Part shown: positions 1-6,094 of the stretch, in pieces
Layout: every line of letters begins with the position of its first letter
Position numbering within the stretch: position 1 is the stretch's first letter
Source of the DNA: an uncultured Oscillospiraceae bacterium
GTDB lineage: Bacteria; Bacillota; Clostridia; Oscillospirales; Oscillospiraceae
Length of the DNA: 8,353 bases
Direction of reading: 5' to 3'
Assembly (NCBI GenBank): GCA_900769995.1
Contig: CAAGIT010000036.1
Coordinates: 1-8,353, forward strand
The notes under the pieces: generated by a model
Database searches by the model: none
Told to the model about the DNA's origin: nothing
Seen by the model: only the letters and a program-made list of their open reading frames with translations
Made by a program: the position numbers and the translations under genes

Positions 1-486
1 CACCTTGCAGTCCAGGCCGAAATACGAGCAGGCCATGGACAGCGCTGTGCCCCACTGACCGGCGCCGGTTTCCGTGGTCACGCCCTTCAAGCCCTGCTGT
101 TTGGCGTAATATGCCTGCGCAATAGCGGAATTGAGCTTGTGGGAGCCGGAGGTGTTGTTGCCCTCGAACTTATAGTAGATATGCGCCGGTGTGCCGAGCT
201 TCTTCTCCAGGCAGTAGGCACGCACCAGCGGTGACGGACGATACATTTTGTAAAACTCGCGGATCTCCTGCGGGATCGGGATATAAGCGTTCTGATCGTC
301 CAGCTCCTGCTCTGCCAGCTCGCGGCAGAACACCTGCGACAGCTCATCGACCGTCATCGGCTGGAGTGTCGCGGGATTCAGCAGGGGCGCGGGCTTGTTT
401 TTCATGTCGGCACGGACGTTATACCATGCCTTCGGCATCTCCGATTCTTCGAGATAAATTTTGTACGGGATTTCGTTTGCCATCAT
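1..486 (-). CDS. trpB2: Tryptophan synthase beta chain, TrpB2 type (5' part only)
   Basis: This is the N-terminal 161-162 residues of a PLP-dependent tryptophan synthase beta chain; the gene runs off the left edge. The enzyme joins indole and serine to make tryptophan. The family call rests on the PLP lysine in SGSHKLN (K116, counting from the second Met), the preceding KFEGNNT, and the TETGAGQWG loop at 137-145. The long N-terminal extension (MANEIPYKIYLEESEMPKAW) and the RPSPLVRA segment fit the TrpB2 subgroup rather than the TrpA-partnered TrpB1. Two adjacent ATGs (484-486 and 481-483) are possible starts; AGGAG at 493-497 lies 6 and 9 bases upstream respectively, so both are feasible. The gene is controlled by a tRNA-Trp T-box leader, which independently supports the tryptophan assignment. 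No trp operon neighbour is visible on this side. Confidence 0.93.
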   Translation of the reverse strand, partial: MMANEIPYKIYLEESEMPKAWYNVRADMKNKPAPLLNPATLQPMTVDELSQVFCRELAEQELDDQNAYIPIPQEIREFYKMYRPSPLVRAYCLEKKLGTPAHIYYKFEGNNTSGSHKLNSAIAQAYYAKQQGLKGVTTETGAGQWGTALSMACSYFGLDCKV

Positions 487-513
487 TCTCTTCTCCTTTT
501 TTTGGGATAAGCG

Positions 514-557
514 ACAAAAAAACGTCCTTGTCCCAGTAATTTCTGCTGGGACAGGAC
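514..557 (-). terminator. T-box regulated intrinsic terminator
   Basis: On the minus strand GTCCTGTCCCAG (557-546) pairs with CTGGGACAAGGAC (536-524). This gives a 12-bp stem with one bulged A, a 9-base loop, and then a run of seven T (522-516). The 5' arm overlaps the sequence just after the T-box core, as expected for mutually exclusive terminator and antiterminator forms. Confidence 0.9.
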
Positions 558-785
558 GGTAAAATCCTGCGGTGCCACCCGGCTTGGTGCAATTACACCC
601 ACTCAACGCACACTGTCATGTGCTGACGCTTGATAACGAAGTGTCTGCTCCGTCTCGCATACTCGGCATTGCCTTTCCGCTCGCCCTCCGATGTCCATTC
701 CGCACAGCCGTCCATACCGCACTCCCACCAACGGCGGCTCTCTGAGATTTTCGCACTGCACGTACTTGCTCATCTTCTTCGGTTT
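514..785 (-). promoter_or_regulatory. T-box riboswitch leader, tRNA-Trp specific, upstream of trpB2
   Basis: On the minus strand the untranslated leader has T-box architecture. Stem I is represented by the AGAGAGCCGCCGTTGGTGGG segment (about 746-727), a typical distal-loop region. It is followed by a specifier loop reading GAATGGACATC, in which TGG (697-695) is the Trp codon. The T-box core GGGTGGCACCGC covers 580-569. Its UGGC bulge (577-574) would pair with an uncharged GCCA 3' end, which fits the G73 discriminator of bacterial tRNA-Trp. A terminator hairpin follows before the RBS. In this class, uncharged tRNA pairs with both specifier and bulge and stabilises an antiterminator, so trpB2 should be read when tryptophan is scarce. 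Specifier and bulge positions were read by eye; the exact fold was not computed. Confidence 0.92.
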
Positions 786-790
786 TTTCG

Positions 791-819
791 ATTATAGCAC
801 GGCAAAATTTCCTTGTCAA
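791..819 (-). promoter_or_regulatory. Consensus sigma-A promoter of trpB2
   Basis: TTGACA (819-814) and TATAAT (796-791) on the minus strand are both perfect matches to consensus and are separated by exactly 17 bases. Transcription should start around 785, at the 5' edge of the T-box leader. Such a strong promoter suits attenuation control, where regulation occurs after initiation. Confidence 0.93.
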
Positions 820-889
820 TCCCCTTTTTTCCATTTGAAAACTTTTTGTAAACACCATACAAATCGCCGGTTTTGACCAACGAGTCCGC

Positions 890-918
890 TTGCTTTTGCG
901 CGAAAACCGCGTTATACT
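890..918 (+). promoter_or_regulatory. Possible promoter of the acyltransferase gene
   Basis: TATACT (913-918) is a good -10 box, with a weak -35 candidate TTGCTT (890-895) at 17-base spacing. A better -35 sequence, TTGACC (873-878), is too far away (34 bases). Transcription would begin near 925, leaving almost no leader before the ATG at 928 and so favouring the ATG at 952 as the start of translation. No terminator or other gene lies between this site and the divergent trpB2 promoter. Confidence 0.45.
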
Positions 919-951
919 GCGCACTATATGCTAAGGATACGGTGGATCTAT

Positions 952-1689
952 ATGAAAAAGATACAACGCGGTGTGTTCCGCTTTATTAAATATGTCGTAA
1001 CGCTGGTCTATCCAAAAACCGAGCTCGTCGGGCAGGAAAACTTACCGCAGGAGCCTTGCATTCTGGTCGGAAACCACTCGCAGATGCACGGCCCGATCCT
1101 CAGCGAAATCGCCTTCCCCGACAACACCTATACCTGGTGCGCAAGCGAGATGATGTACCTGAAGGAAGTCCCTGCCTATGCCTACAAGGACTTTTGGTCG
1201 CGCAAGCCGCGTTGGTGCCGATGGTTTTACAAAATTCTCTCCTACGTCATCGCGCCCTTTTCCGTCCTGCTGTTCAACAATGCCCGCACGATTCCCGTCT
1301 ATCACGACAAGCGTGTGCTTTCCACCTTCCGCGATACCGTCAGGCATTTGGACGATGGCGCGAATATCATCATCTTCCCCGAGCACGATGTGCCCCACAA
1401 TCACATCGTCTGCGATTTTCAGGAGGGCTTCATCGACACGGCAAAGCTCTACTGCAAGCGCAACGGCAAACCGCTTTCCTTCGTGCCGATGTACATCGCA
1501 CCGGCACTTCACAAAATCGTTTTCGGAAAACCGATCTATTTCGACCCCGAGGCTTCTCTGCCGCAGGAGCGCACGCGGCTCTGTCAAGCGCTGATGGACG
1601 AAATCACCGACCTTGCGATTGCACTGCCGCCGCATCGGGTCGTTCCATATAATAACGTTCCGAAAAAACAGCATCCGCAAAGTAAATGA
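952..1689 (+). CDS. Lysophospholipid acyltransferase-like (PlsC/LPLAT superfamily) protein
   Basis: A 245-residue protein of the 1-acylglycerol-3-phosphate acyltransferase superfamily, which transfers acyl chains to lysophospholipids at the inner membrane face. Visible signs are VGNHSQMHGPI (39-49) at the position of the catalytic HX4D block, IIIFPEHDVP (139-148) at the position of the FPEG block, FVPMYIAP (177-184) as the later VP motif, and a hydrophobic stretch at 91-108 that could sit in the membrane. Length is normal for the family. The unusual point is motif I: His42 is present but the position of the essential Asp is Gly47, and FPEG reads FPEH. Substrate is therefore unknown and catalysis unproven. 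An ATG at 928 would add eight residues; I prefer 952 because GGTGG (941-945) lies 6 bases upstream and the likely transcription start is near 925. The gene stands alone, divergent from trpB2. Confidence 0.82.
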   Translation: MKKIQRGVFRFIKYVVTLVYPKTELVGQENLPQEPCILVGNHSQMHGPILSEIAFPDNTYTWCASEMMYLKEVPAYAYKDFWSRKPRWCRWFYKILSYVIAPFSVLLFNNARTIPVYHDKRVLSTFRDTVRHLDDGANIIIFPEHDVPHNHIVCDFQEGFIDTAKLYCKRNGKPLSFVPMYIAPALHKIVFGKPIYFDPEASLPQERTRLCQALMDEITDLAIALPPHRVVPYNNVPKKQHPQSK

Positions 1690-1696
1690 ATTTCTC

Positions 1697-1725
1697 TTGA
1701 AAATTTTGGGTATGTCTGCTATGAT
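1697..1725 (+). promoter_or_regulatory. Sigma-A promoter of rubrerythrin
   Basis: TTGAAA (1697-1702) and TATGAT (1720-1725) are separated by 17 bases, each one mismatch or so from consensus. The site begins 7 bases after the acyltransferase stop codon. It predicts a start near 1732 and a 5' UTR of about 70 bases containing a hairpin. No terminator separates it from the preceding gene, so readthrough may add to transcription. Confidence 0.8.
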
Positions 1726-1739
1726 AGAAGTACAAACTA

Positions 1740-1781
1740 AGGAGGCTCTGAACAAATCCGCTGACTTGTTCAGAGGTTCCT
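1740..1781 (+). other. 5'-UTR stem-loop of the rubrerythrin mRNA
   Basis: CTCTGAACAA (1746-1755) and TTGTTCAGAG (1766-1775) form a perfect 10-bp inverted repeat with a 10-base loop. One mismatch further out, AGGAG (1740-1744) pairs with TTCCT (1777-1781), including one G-U pair, giving about 15 pairs in all. No T run follows, so it is not an intrinsic terminator. The real Shine-Dalgarno site (1789-1794) lies outside it. It would begin within about 10 bases of the predicted transcript start. A role in stabilising the mRNA 5' end is inference; a dispersed hairpin repeat or binding site is also possible. Confidence 0.7.
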
Positions 1782-1801
1782 AAATCACGGAGGTAATCAA
1801 C

Positions 1802-2335
1802 ATGAAATACGCAGGCACCAAAACCGAACGCAACTTACGCGAAGCCTTTGCCGGCGAGAGCCAGGCTCGCAACCAGTACACCTATTTTGCAAGCGTTGCC
1901 AAGAAGCAGGGCTTTGAGCAGATTTCCGCACTGTTCCTCAAGACCGCCGAAAACGAGAAGGAGCACGCAAAGCTTTGGCTGAAGGCACTCGAGGGCATCG
2001 GTGACACCAAGGCAAATCTTGCCGCTGCCGCTGCCGGCGAGAACTATGAATGGACGGATATGTACGACCGCTTTGCCAAGGAAGCCGACGAAGAGGGTTT
2101 CCACGAGCTGGCAGAGCAGTTCCGCGGCGTTGCAGCGATCGAGAAGTCCCATGAGGAGCGCTTCCGCGCACTTCTGAACAACATCGAGATGCAGACCGTC
2201 TTCGAAAAAGCCGGCGAAGCCATGTGGGAATGCCGCAACTGCGGCCATCTCGTCATGGGCAAGCAGGCTCCCGAAATCTGCCCCGTCTGCGCCCATCCGC
2301 AGGCCTATTTCGAGGTCCGCGCAGAGAATTATTGA
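1802..2335 (+). CDS. rbr: Rubrerythrin
   Basis: A 177-residue cytoplasmic diiron protein that reduces hydrogen peroxide with electrons from rubredoxin-type carriers in anaerobes. The N-terminal ferritin-like four-helix domain carries the iron ligands: E19 in FAGESQARNQY, E52 and H55 in ENEKEH, E94 and E97 in KEADEEGF, and E114 and H117 in IEKSH. The C-terminal rubredoxin-like domain has the Fe(SCys)4 set C144-RN-C147 and C160-PV-C163. Length and domain order are canonical and every expected ligand is present, so the protein should be functional. The ATG at 1802 is preceded by GGAGGT (1789-1794) with 7-base spacing. It is a single-gene unit with its own promoter and a strong terminator. Its company with a flavodiiron protein downstream fits an oxidative-stress cluster. 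No PerR-like box is evident at this promoter. Confidence 0.97.
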   Translation: MKYAGTKTERNLREAFAGESQARNQYTYFASVAKKQGFEQISALFLKTAENEKEHAKLWLKALEGIGDTKANLAAAAAGENYEWTDMYDRFAKEADEEGFHELAEQFRGVAAIEKSHEERFRALLNNIEMQTVFEKAGEAMWECRNCGHLVMGKQAPEICPVCAHPQAYFEVRAENY

Positions 2336-2350
2336 TTTTCTAACCCCACA

Positions 2351-2382
2351 GGCAGAGAGTCGTTTTCGACTCTCTGCCTTTT
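2351..2382 (+). terminator. Intrinsic terminator after rubrerythrin
   Basis: GGCAGAGAGTCG (2351-2362) and its exact complement CGACTCTCTGCC (2367-2378) form a perfect 12-bp stem with a TTTT loop, followed by TTTT and a C. It starts 15 bases after the rubrerythrin stop codon. Confidence 0.93.
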
Positions 2383-2424
2383 CTGTATGCTGCAATATGC
2401 CGGCAACAATAATTACTTTTACCC

Positions 2425-2453
2425 TTGACTTGTCCGCTTTCGTGACCTATGAT
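2425..2453 (+). promoter_or_regulatory. Sigma-A promoter of the AEC transporter gene
   Basis: TTGACT (2425-2430) and TATGAT (2448-2453) are separated by 17 bases, each one base off consensus. The predicted start near 2460 leaves a short leader of about 17 bases before the ATG at 2477. Confidence 0.8.
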
Positions 2454-2476
2454 AATAGAAAAAGGCAGGTGTTTCT

Positions 2477-3397
2477 ATGCAGATTGACGGCTTTGTGTTC
2501 TTTTTGGTTGCCATTGTGATCGGCTATCTCTTTACCAAAATCAAGCTACTTCCCGATGCCGCGGCCGATGTGCTGCCGCCGGTGCTGATGAATGTATTCT
2601 TCCCCGCGATGCTGCTCAACACCTTCTCCCACGCCAATGTGCAGGACCTGCTCTCGGCGGGTTTGCCCGTCGTCATCAGCTCCATCGTGTTCAGCACTCT
2701 GCCGTTCCTGCTAGTATCCCTCCTGATGCGGAAGAAAGACCCGCAAAAACGTGCCCTGCTGCGGTATATCTCCGGTGTCGGAAACACCTCCTTTGTGTGT
2801 ATTCCGCTGATGAGCCTGTTTCTGTCCGAGGAACAGATGCTTTTGGTTTTTATCCACGGGGCAGTCATGGACTTCCTCATTTGGGGCGTACATCACCAGA
2901 TCTTTGTGGGCAGCGGCGAAAAACAGCTCTCACTGATTCTTAAAAAAATCTTTGCCAGTCCCTGTCTGATCGCGGTTCTGCTGGGCATCGTGCTTGCCGC
3001 TTGCGGTATCGAATTACCGAATTATGTAAACTACACATTGGATGCCCTGGAAGCAGCCGTGTCACCGCTTGCCTTGGTCTTCATCGGCACGCTGATCGCA
3101 CGCTACGGTATGTTTTCGTGGGTCAGGAGCCGTACCGCCATCCTCTTTTCCCTTTGGAAGGTCATCGCTCTGCCGCTCATCGTTTTCGCCTGTCTGTACT
3201 TCCTGCTCCCGCTGGAAACCACGCTGATCCTCGCGATCCTGTTCGGCTCCCCGGCACCGATCTCCTGCGTCCTGTGGTGCAAGGAATACGGCCGCGATGC
3301 CAAGCCGGCAGTGGAATGCCTGATTCCCTCCACAATCCTGTATTTCCTGCTCATGGGCAGCGTCCTCGCCGTCCTGACGCAGACCGGACTTCTTTGA
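2477..3397 (+). CDS. AEC-family (auxin efflux carrier-like) transporter
   Basis: A 306-residue, very hydrophobic permease with roughly ten membrane segments (for example 5-20, 33-50, 62-83, 120-138, 160-177, 190-208, 225-245, 248-268 and 280-300). The family is recognised from the start MQIDGFVFFLVAIVIGYL, the GVGNTSFVCIPL block at 100-111 that ends the first half, SPLALVFIGTLIA (196-208) and GSPAPISCV (257-265), all at their usual places in AEC proteins. Bacterial members export or exchange small organic anions such as malate, but the substrate here cannot be read from sequence. The start at 2477 has a modest Shine-Dalgarno (AAAGGCAGG, 2461-2469). It has its own promoter; no clear terminator separates it from the flavodiiron gene, so some readthrough into that operon is possible. 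Nothing ties it functionally to its neighbours. Confidence 0.9.
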   Translation: MQIDGFVFFLVAIVIGYLFTKIKLLPDAAADVLPPVLMNVFFPAMLLNTFSHANVQDLLSAGLPVVISSIVFSTLPFLLVSLLMRKKDPQKRALLRYISGVGNTSFVCIPLMSLFLSEEQMLLVFIHGAVMDFLIWGVHHQIFVGSGEKQLSLILKKIFASPCLIAVLLGIVLAACGIELPNYVNYTLDALEAAVSPLALVFIGTLIARYGMFSWVRSRTAILFSLWKVIALPLIVFACLYFLLPLETTLILAILFGSPAPISCVLWCKEYGRDAKPAVECLIPSTILYFLLMGSVLAVLTQTGLL

Positions 3398-3404
3398 AAA
3401 AGTG

Positions 3405-3433
3405 TTGACTTTCGGTCAGTGCTATGTTAATAT
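3405..3433 (+). promoter_or_regulatory. Promoter of the flavodiiron operon
   Basis: TTGACT (3405-3410) with TAATAT (3428-3433) at 17-base spacing. The -35 box is good and the -10 box is moderate (4 of 6). The predicted start near 3440 falls at the left edge of a palindrome that could be an operator. Confidence 0.6.
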
Positions 3434-3443
3434 AAAACAAAAA

Positions 3444-3458
3444 TAGTAATTATTATTA
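3444..3458 (+). promoter_or_regulatory. Candidate PerR/Fur-type operator upstream of the flavodiiron gene
   Basis: TAGTAAT-T-ATTATTA is a 7-1-7 interrupted palindrome whose arms match at 6 of 7 positions. Against the PerR box TTATAATNATTATAA it agrees at 11 of 14 defined bases. It lies just after the predicted transcript start and ends 2 bases before the AGGAG ribosome binding site (3461-3465), where a bound repressor would block expression. PerR control of flavodiiron genes is known in Clostridium acetobutylicum. The locally AT-rich sequence makes chance matches easier, so this remains a candidate. Confidence 0.5.
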
Positions 3459-3472
3459 AAAGGAGAATCTGC

Positions 3473-5266
3473 ATGAAAAACATTACCGACTCGATCTTTT
3501 ATATCGGTGTAAACGACCACGAGGTCGATCTGTTTGAAGGGCAGTATGTCGTGCCGAACGGCATGGCGTACAATTCCTATGTCATTATGGACGAAAAAAT
3601 CGCCGTCATGGACACGGTGGATGCCCGCTTCACCCATGAATGGCTGGACAATTTGCAGAATGTGCTCGGCGCTCGCAAGCCCAACTACCTGATCGTGCAG
3701 CACATGGAGCCTGACCACTCTGCAAATATCGCGGAGTTCGCCAAGGTCTACCCCGATGCCACCATCGTTTCGTCCGCAAAGGCATTTACCATGATGCAGA
3801 ATTTCTTCGGCACGGATTTCGCCGATCGGCGCTTGATCGTCGCAGAGGGCGACACGCTCCCGCTGGGCAAGCACACCCTCGCCTTTGTTGCCGCACCCAT
3901 GGTGCACTGGCCGGAGGTCATCGTGACCTACGATACACTCGACAAGGTTCTGTTCTCCGCTGACGGCTTCGGCAAATTCGGTGCTTTGGATGTTGAGGAG
4001 GATTGGGCTTGTGAGGCGCGGCGCTACTACATCGGCATCGTCGGCAAATACGGCAAGCAGGTGCAGAGCCTGCTGCAAAAGGCAGCAGGTCTGGACATTC
4101 AGACCATCTGCCCGCTGCACGGCCCGATCCTGACCGAAAATCTGGGCTATTACCTGAATCTTTACAACATTTGGTCGTCCTATGACGTGGAAAGCGACGG
4201 CATCGTCATCGCCTACACCTCCGTCTACGGCAACACGAAGAAGGCAGTTGACCTGTTGGCGGAACAGCTCACCGCGAAGGGCTGCCCGAAGGTCGTCGTG
4301 CACGATCTTGCCCGCACGGATATGGCCGAGGCGGTGGAGGATGCGTTCCGCTATGGCAGACTTGTCCTCGCCACCACGACCTACAACGCCGATATTTTCC
4401 CCTTTATGCGCACCTTTATCGACCATCTGACCGAGCGCAACTACTCCAACCGCACCATCGCGCTGATGGAAAACGGCAGTTGGGCACCCCTTGCGGCAAA
4501 GGTCATGCGTTCGATGTTTGAGACGAGCAAGAATATCACCTTTACCGATACGACCGTGCACATAATGTCCGCGCTGAACGATGAGAGCCGTGCGCAGATC
4601 GATGCTCTTTCCGATGAGCTGTGCAAGGACTACCTCGCCAAGCAGGACAGCACTGCCAACAAAAACGACCTGAGTGCCCTGTTCAACATCGGCTACGGCC
4701 TGTATGTCGTGACCTCGAATGACGGCAAACGCGACAACGGTCTGATCGTCAACACCGTTTCGCAGGTGACCAACACGCCCAACCGCATCGCCGTGACGAT
4801 CAACAAGCAGAATTATTCTCATCACGTCATCCGTCAGACAGGTGTGATGAATCTGAACTGCCTGTCCACCGAGGCTCCGTTCTCCGTGTTCGAGACCTTC
4901 GGCTTCCAGAGCGGACGCAATGTGGACAAGTTCGCAGATCTCACGCCTCTGCGTTCGGACAACGGTCTTGCCTTCCTGCCGCGCTTCATCAACTCCTTTA
5001 TGTCGCTCAAGGTCGAGCAGTATGTCGATCTGGATACCCACGGGATGTTCATTTGCAGCATTACCGAAGCCCGTGTGCTTTCCAAGGTCGAAACGATGAC
5101 CTACAATTACTATCAGAAAAACGTCAAGCCGAAGCCCGCAACCGAGGGCAAGAAGGGCTATGTCTGCAAGGTCTGCGGCTACGTCTATGAGGGCGATGAG
5201 CTGCCGGCGGACTATATCTGCCCGCTCTGCAAGCACGGTGCAGCAGACTTCGAGCCGATCACCTGA
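3473..5266 (+). CDS. Four-domain flavodiiron protein (diiron/MBL, flavodoxin, flavin reductase, rubredoxin)
   Basis: A 597-residue cytoplasmic oxidoreductase that should reduce O2 to water or NO to N2O. Domains in order: a metallo-beta-lactamase-fold diiron domain (1-240), a flavodoxin domain (243-390) with FMN loop YTSVYGNTKK (248-257), a short polar linker, a flavin-reductase-like FMN domain (401-545) with NTVSQVTNTPNRIAVTINK, and a C-terminal rubredoxin (562-597) with C565, C568, C583 and C586. All diiron ligands are present: H77, E79 and D81 in HMEPDH, H145 in HWPE, D164 in SADGFG, and H216 in LHGP. The last two domains together resemble Hrb, the separate flavin reductase-rubredoxin that feeds FprA in Moorella thermoacetica, so this reads as an FprA-Hrb fusion able to take electrons from NAD(P)H directly. 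Whether O2 or NO is preferred cannot be told. The start at 3473 has AGGAG 7 bases upstream. It is the first gene of a three-gene unit. Confidence 0.95.
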   Translation: MKNITDSIFYIGVNDHEVDLFEGQYVVPNGMAYNSYVIMDEKIAVMDTVDARFTHEWLDNLQNVLGARKPNYLIVQHMEPDHSANIAEFAKVYPDATIVSSAKAFTMMQNFFGTDFADRRLIVAEGDTLPLGKHTLAFVAAPMVHWPEVIVTYDTLDKVLFSADGFGKFGALDVEEDWACEARRYYIGIVGKYGKQVQSLLQKAAGLDIQTICPLHGPILTENLGYYLNLYNIWSSYDVESDGIVIAYTSVYGNTKKAVDLLAEQLTAKGCPKVVVHDLARTDMAEAVEDAFRYGRLVLATTTYNADIFPFMRTFIDHLTERNYSNRTIALMENGSWAPLAAKVMRSMFETSKNITFTDTTVHIMSALNDESRAQIDALSDELCKDYLAKQDSTANKNDLSALFNIGYGLYVVTSNDGKRDNGLIVNTVSQVTNTPNRIAVTINKQNYSHHVIRQTGVMNLNCLSTEAPFSVFETFGFQSGRNVDKFADLTPLRSDNGLAFLPRFINSFMSLKVEQYVDLDTHGMFICSITEARVLSKVETMTYNYYQKNVKPKPATEGKKGYVCKVCGYVYEGDELPADYICPLCKHGAADFEPIT

Positions 5267-5269
5267 GCC

Positions 5270-6094
5270 ATGCTGAAGCCCGAGGATTATTTGGAGCCGA
5301 CCTGCCCGTTTTGCACGGACGGTTTGGACGGAAAGAAGCCGGTGCACGCGATCGACGTGTGCCGCATGACGGAAAAGCTGGACGATTATCTGAGCCGCAA
5401 CGATTACGCTGCCGCCGAACGCCACCTGAATTTCTGGCTGGATGAGGCAAGGTTCAACAACGACGACCGCGGCACGCTGGCGGTTCTCAACGAGCTGATG
5501 GGTCTGCACCGCAAGTGCGGTCATCGGGAGGCGGCAATTTTCGCCACCGAGCAGGCACTTTCCCTGCTGGAACGGCTGAACTACGGCGATTCTCCCACCG
5601 CAGGCACGACAAAGCTCAATGCCGCAACGGTCTATAAGGCCTTCGGCATGGCGCAAACCGCGTTGCCGCTGTATGAGGATGCCGCCCGCATTTACGAAGC
5701 CTCCCTGCCTGCGGGAGATGCCCGTTTCGGCGGACTTTATAACAACATGGCGCTTGCGCTTGCGGATCTGCAGCAGTTCCGCGCGGCAGAGGCGTATTAT
5801 GAACGTGCCCTGTCCATCATGTCGCAGGTCGAGCACGGAGAGCCGGAAATGGCGATCACCTGGCTGAATTTAGCCGACCTCGCAGAAGCCGAGCTGGGCT
5901 TGCTCGACTCCGAGGAACGGGTTACGGCGTGTTTGGACCGTGCGGAGCAGCTTCTCGACACACCGCAGCTTCCCCGCAATGGCAACTATGCCTTTGTGTG
6001 CGAAAAATGCGCCTCCACCTTTGACTATTTCGGTCGCTTTGCCTACGCAAACGAGCTGAAAGAACGTGCGAGGGCGATCTATGAACGGACTTGA
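5270..6094 (+). CDS. Tetratricopeptide repeat protein with two CxxC pairs
   Basis: A 274-residue, all-helical, apparently soluble protein. TPR-like helix pairs can be followed from about 69-102, 114-147, 155-188 and 196-229; the clearest is GGLYNNMALALADLQQF with AEAYYERALSI (154-183). TPR arrays bind partner proteins. Outside the repeats there is an N-terminal CPFC (C12, C15) and a C-terminal CEKC (C244, C247); these might bind metal or respond to redox state, but that is inference. The ATG lies 3 bases after the flavodiiron stop and has no good Shine-Dalgarno site, which suggests translational coupling to that enzyme. Its end overlaps the DUF4037 gene by 14 bases. The natural reading is that it works with one or both neighbours. 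Beyond the TPR fold I do not recognise a characterised family. Confidence 0.82.
   Translation: MLKPEDYLEPTCPFCTDGLDGKKPVHAIDVCRMTEKLDDYLSRNDYAAAERHLNFWLDEARFNNDDRGTLAVLNELMGLHRKCGHREAAIFATEQALSLLERLNYGDSPTAGTTKLNAATVYKAFGMAQTALPLYEDAARIYEASLPAGDARFGGLYNNMALALADLQQFRAAEAYYERALSIMSQVEHGEPEMAITWLNLADLAEAELGLLDSEERVTACLDRAEQLLDTPQLPRNGNYAFVCEKCASTFDYFGRFAYANELKERARAIYERT

Noticed and set aside
868..909. Inverted repeat CGGTTTT (868-874) and AAAACCG (903-909) around the acyltransferase promoter
   Set aside because: Only 7 bp with a 28-base gap and no extension in either direction; too weak to call an operator or hairpin.
1042..1755. Open frame of 237 codons on the minus strand opposite the acyltransferase gene
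   Set aside because: It is antisense to a gene with clear family motifs, has no RBS or domain of its own, and its start lies in the rubrerythrin leader hairpin.
1748..1783. Possible leader peptide after AAGGAGG in the rubrerythrin 5' UTR (CTG or TTG start, 11 codons, TAA)
   Set aside because: There is no ATG or GTG, the spacing from AAGGAGG to CTG is only 2 bases, and the sequence is better explained as a hairpin.
3422..5836. Long open frame (804 codons) on the minus strand opposite the flavodiiron and TPR genes
   Set aside because: It is fully antisense to two clearly real genes, shows no recognisable motif, and is rich in His, Arg and Val as expected for the mirror frame of GC-rich codons.
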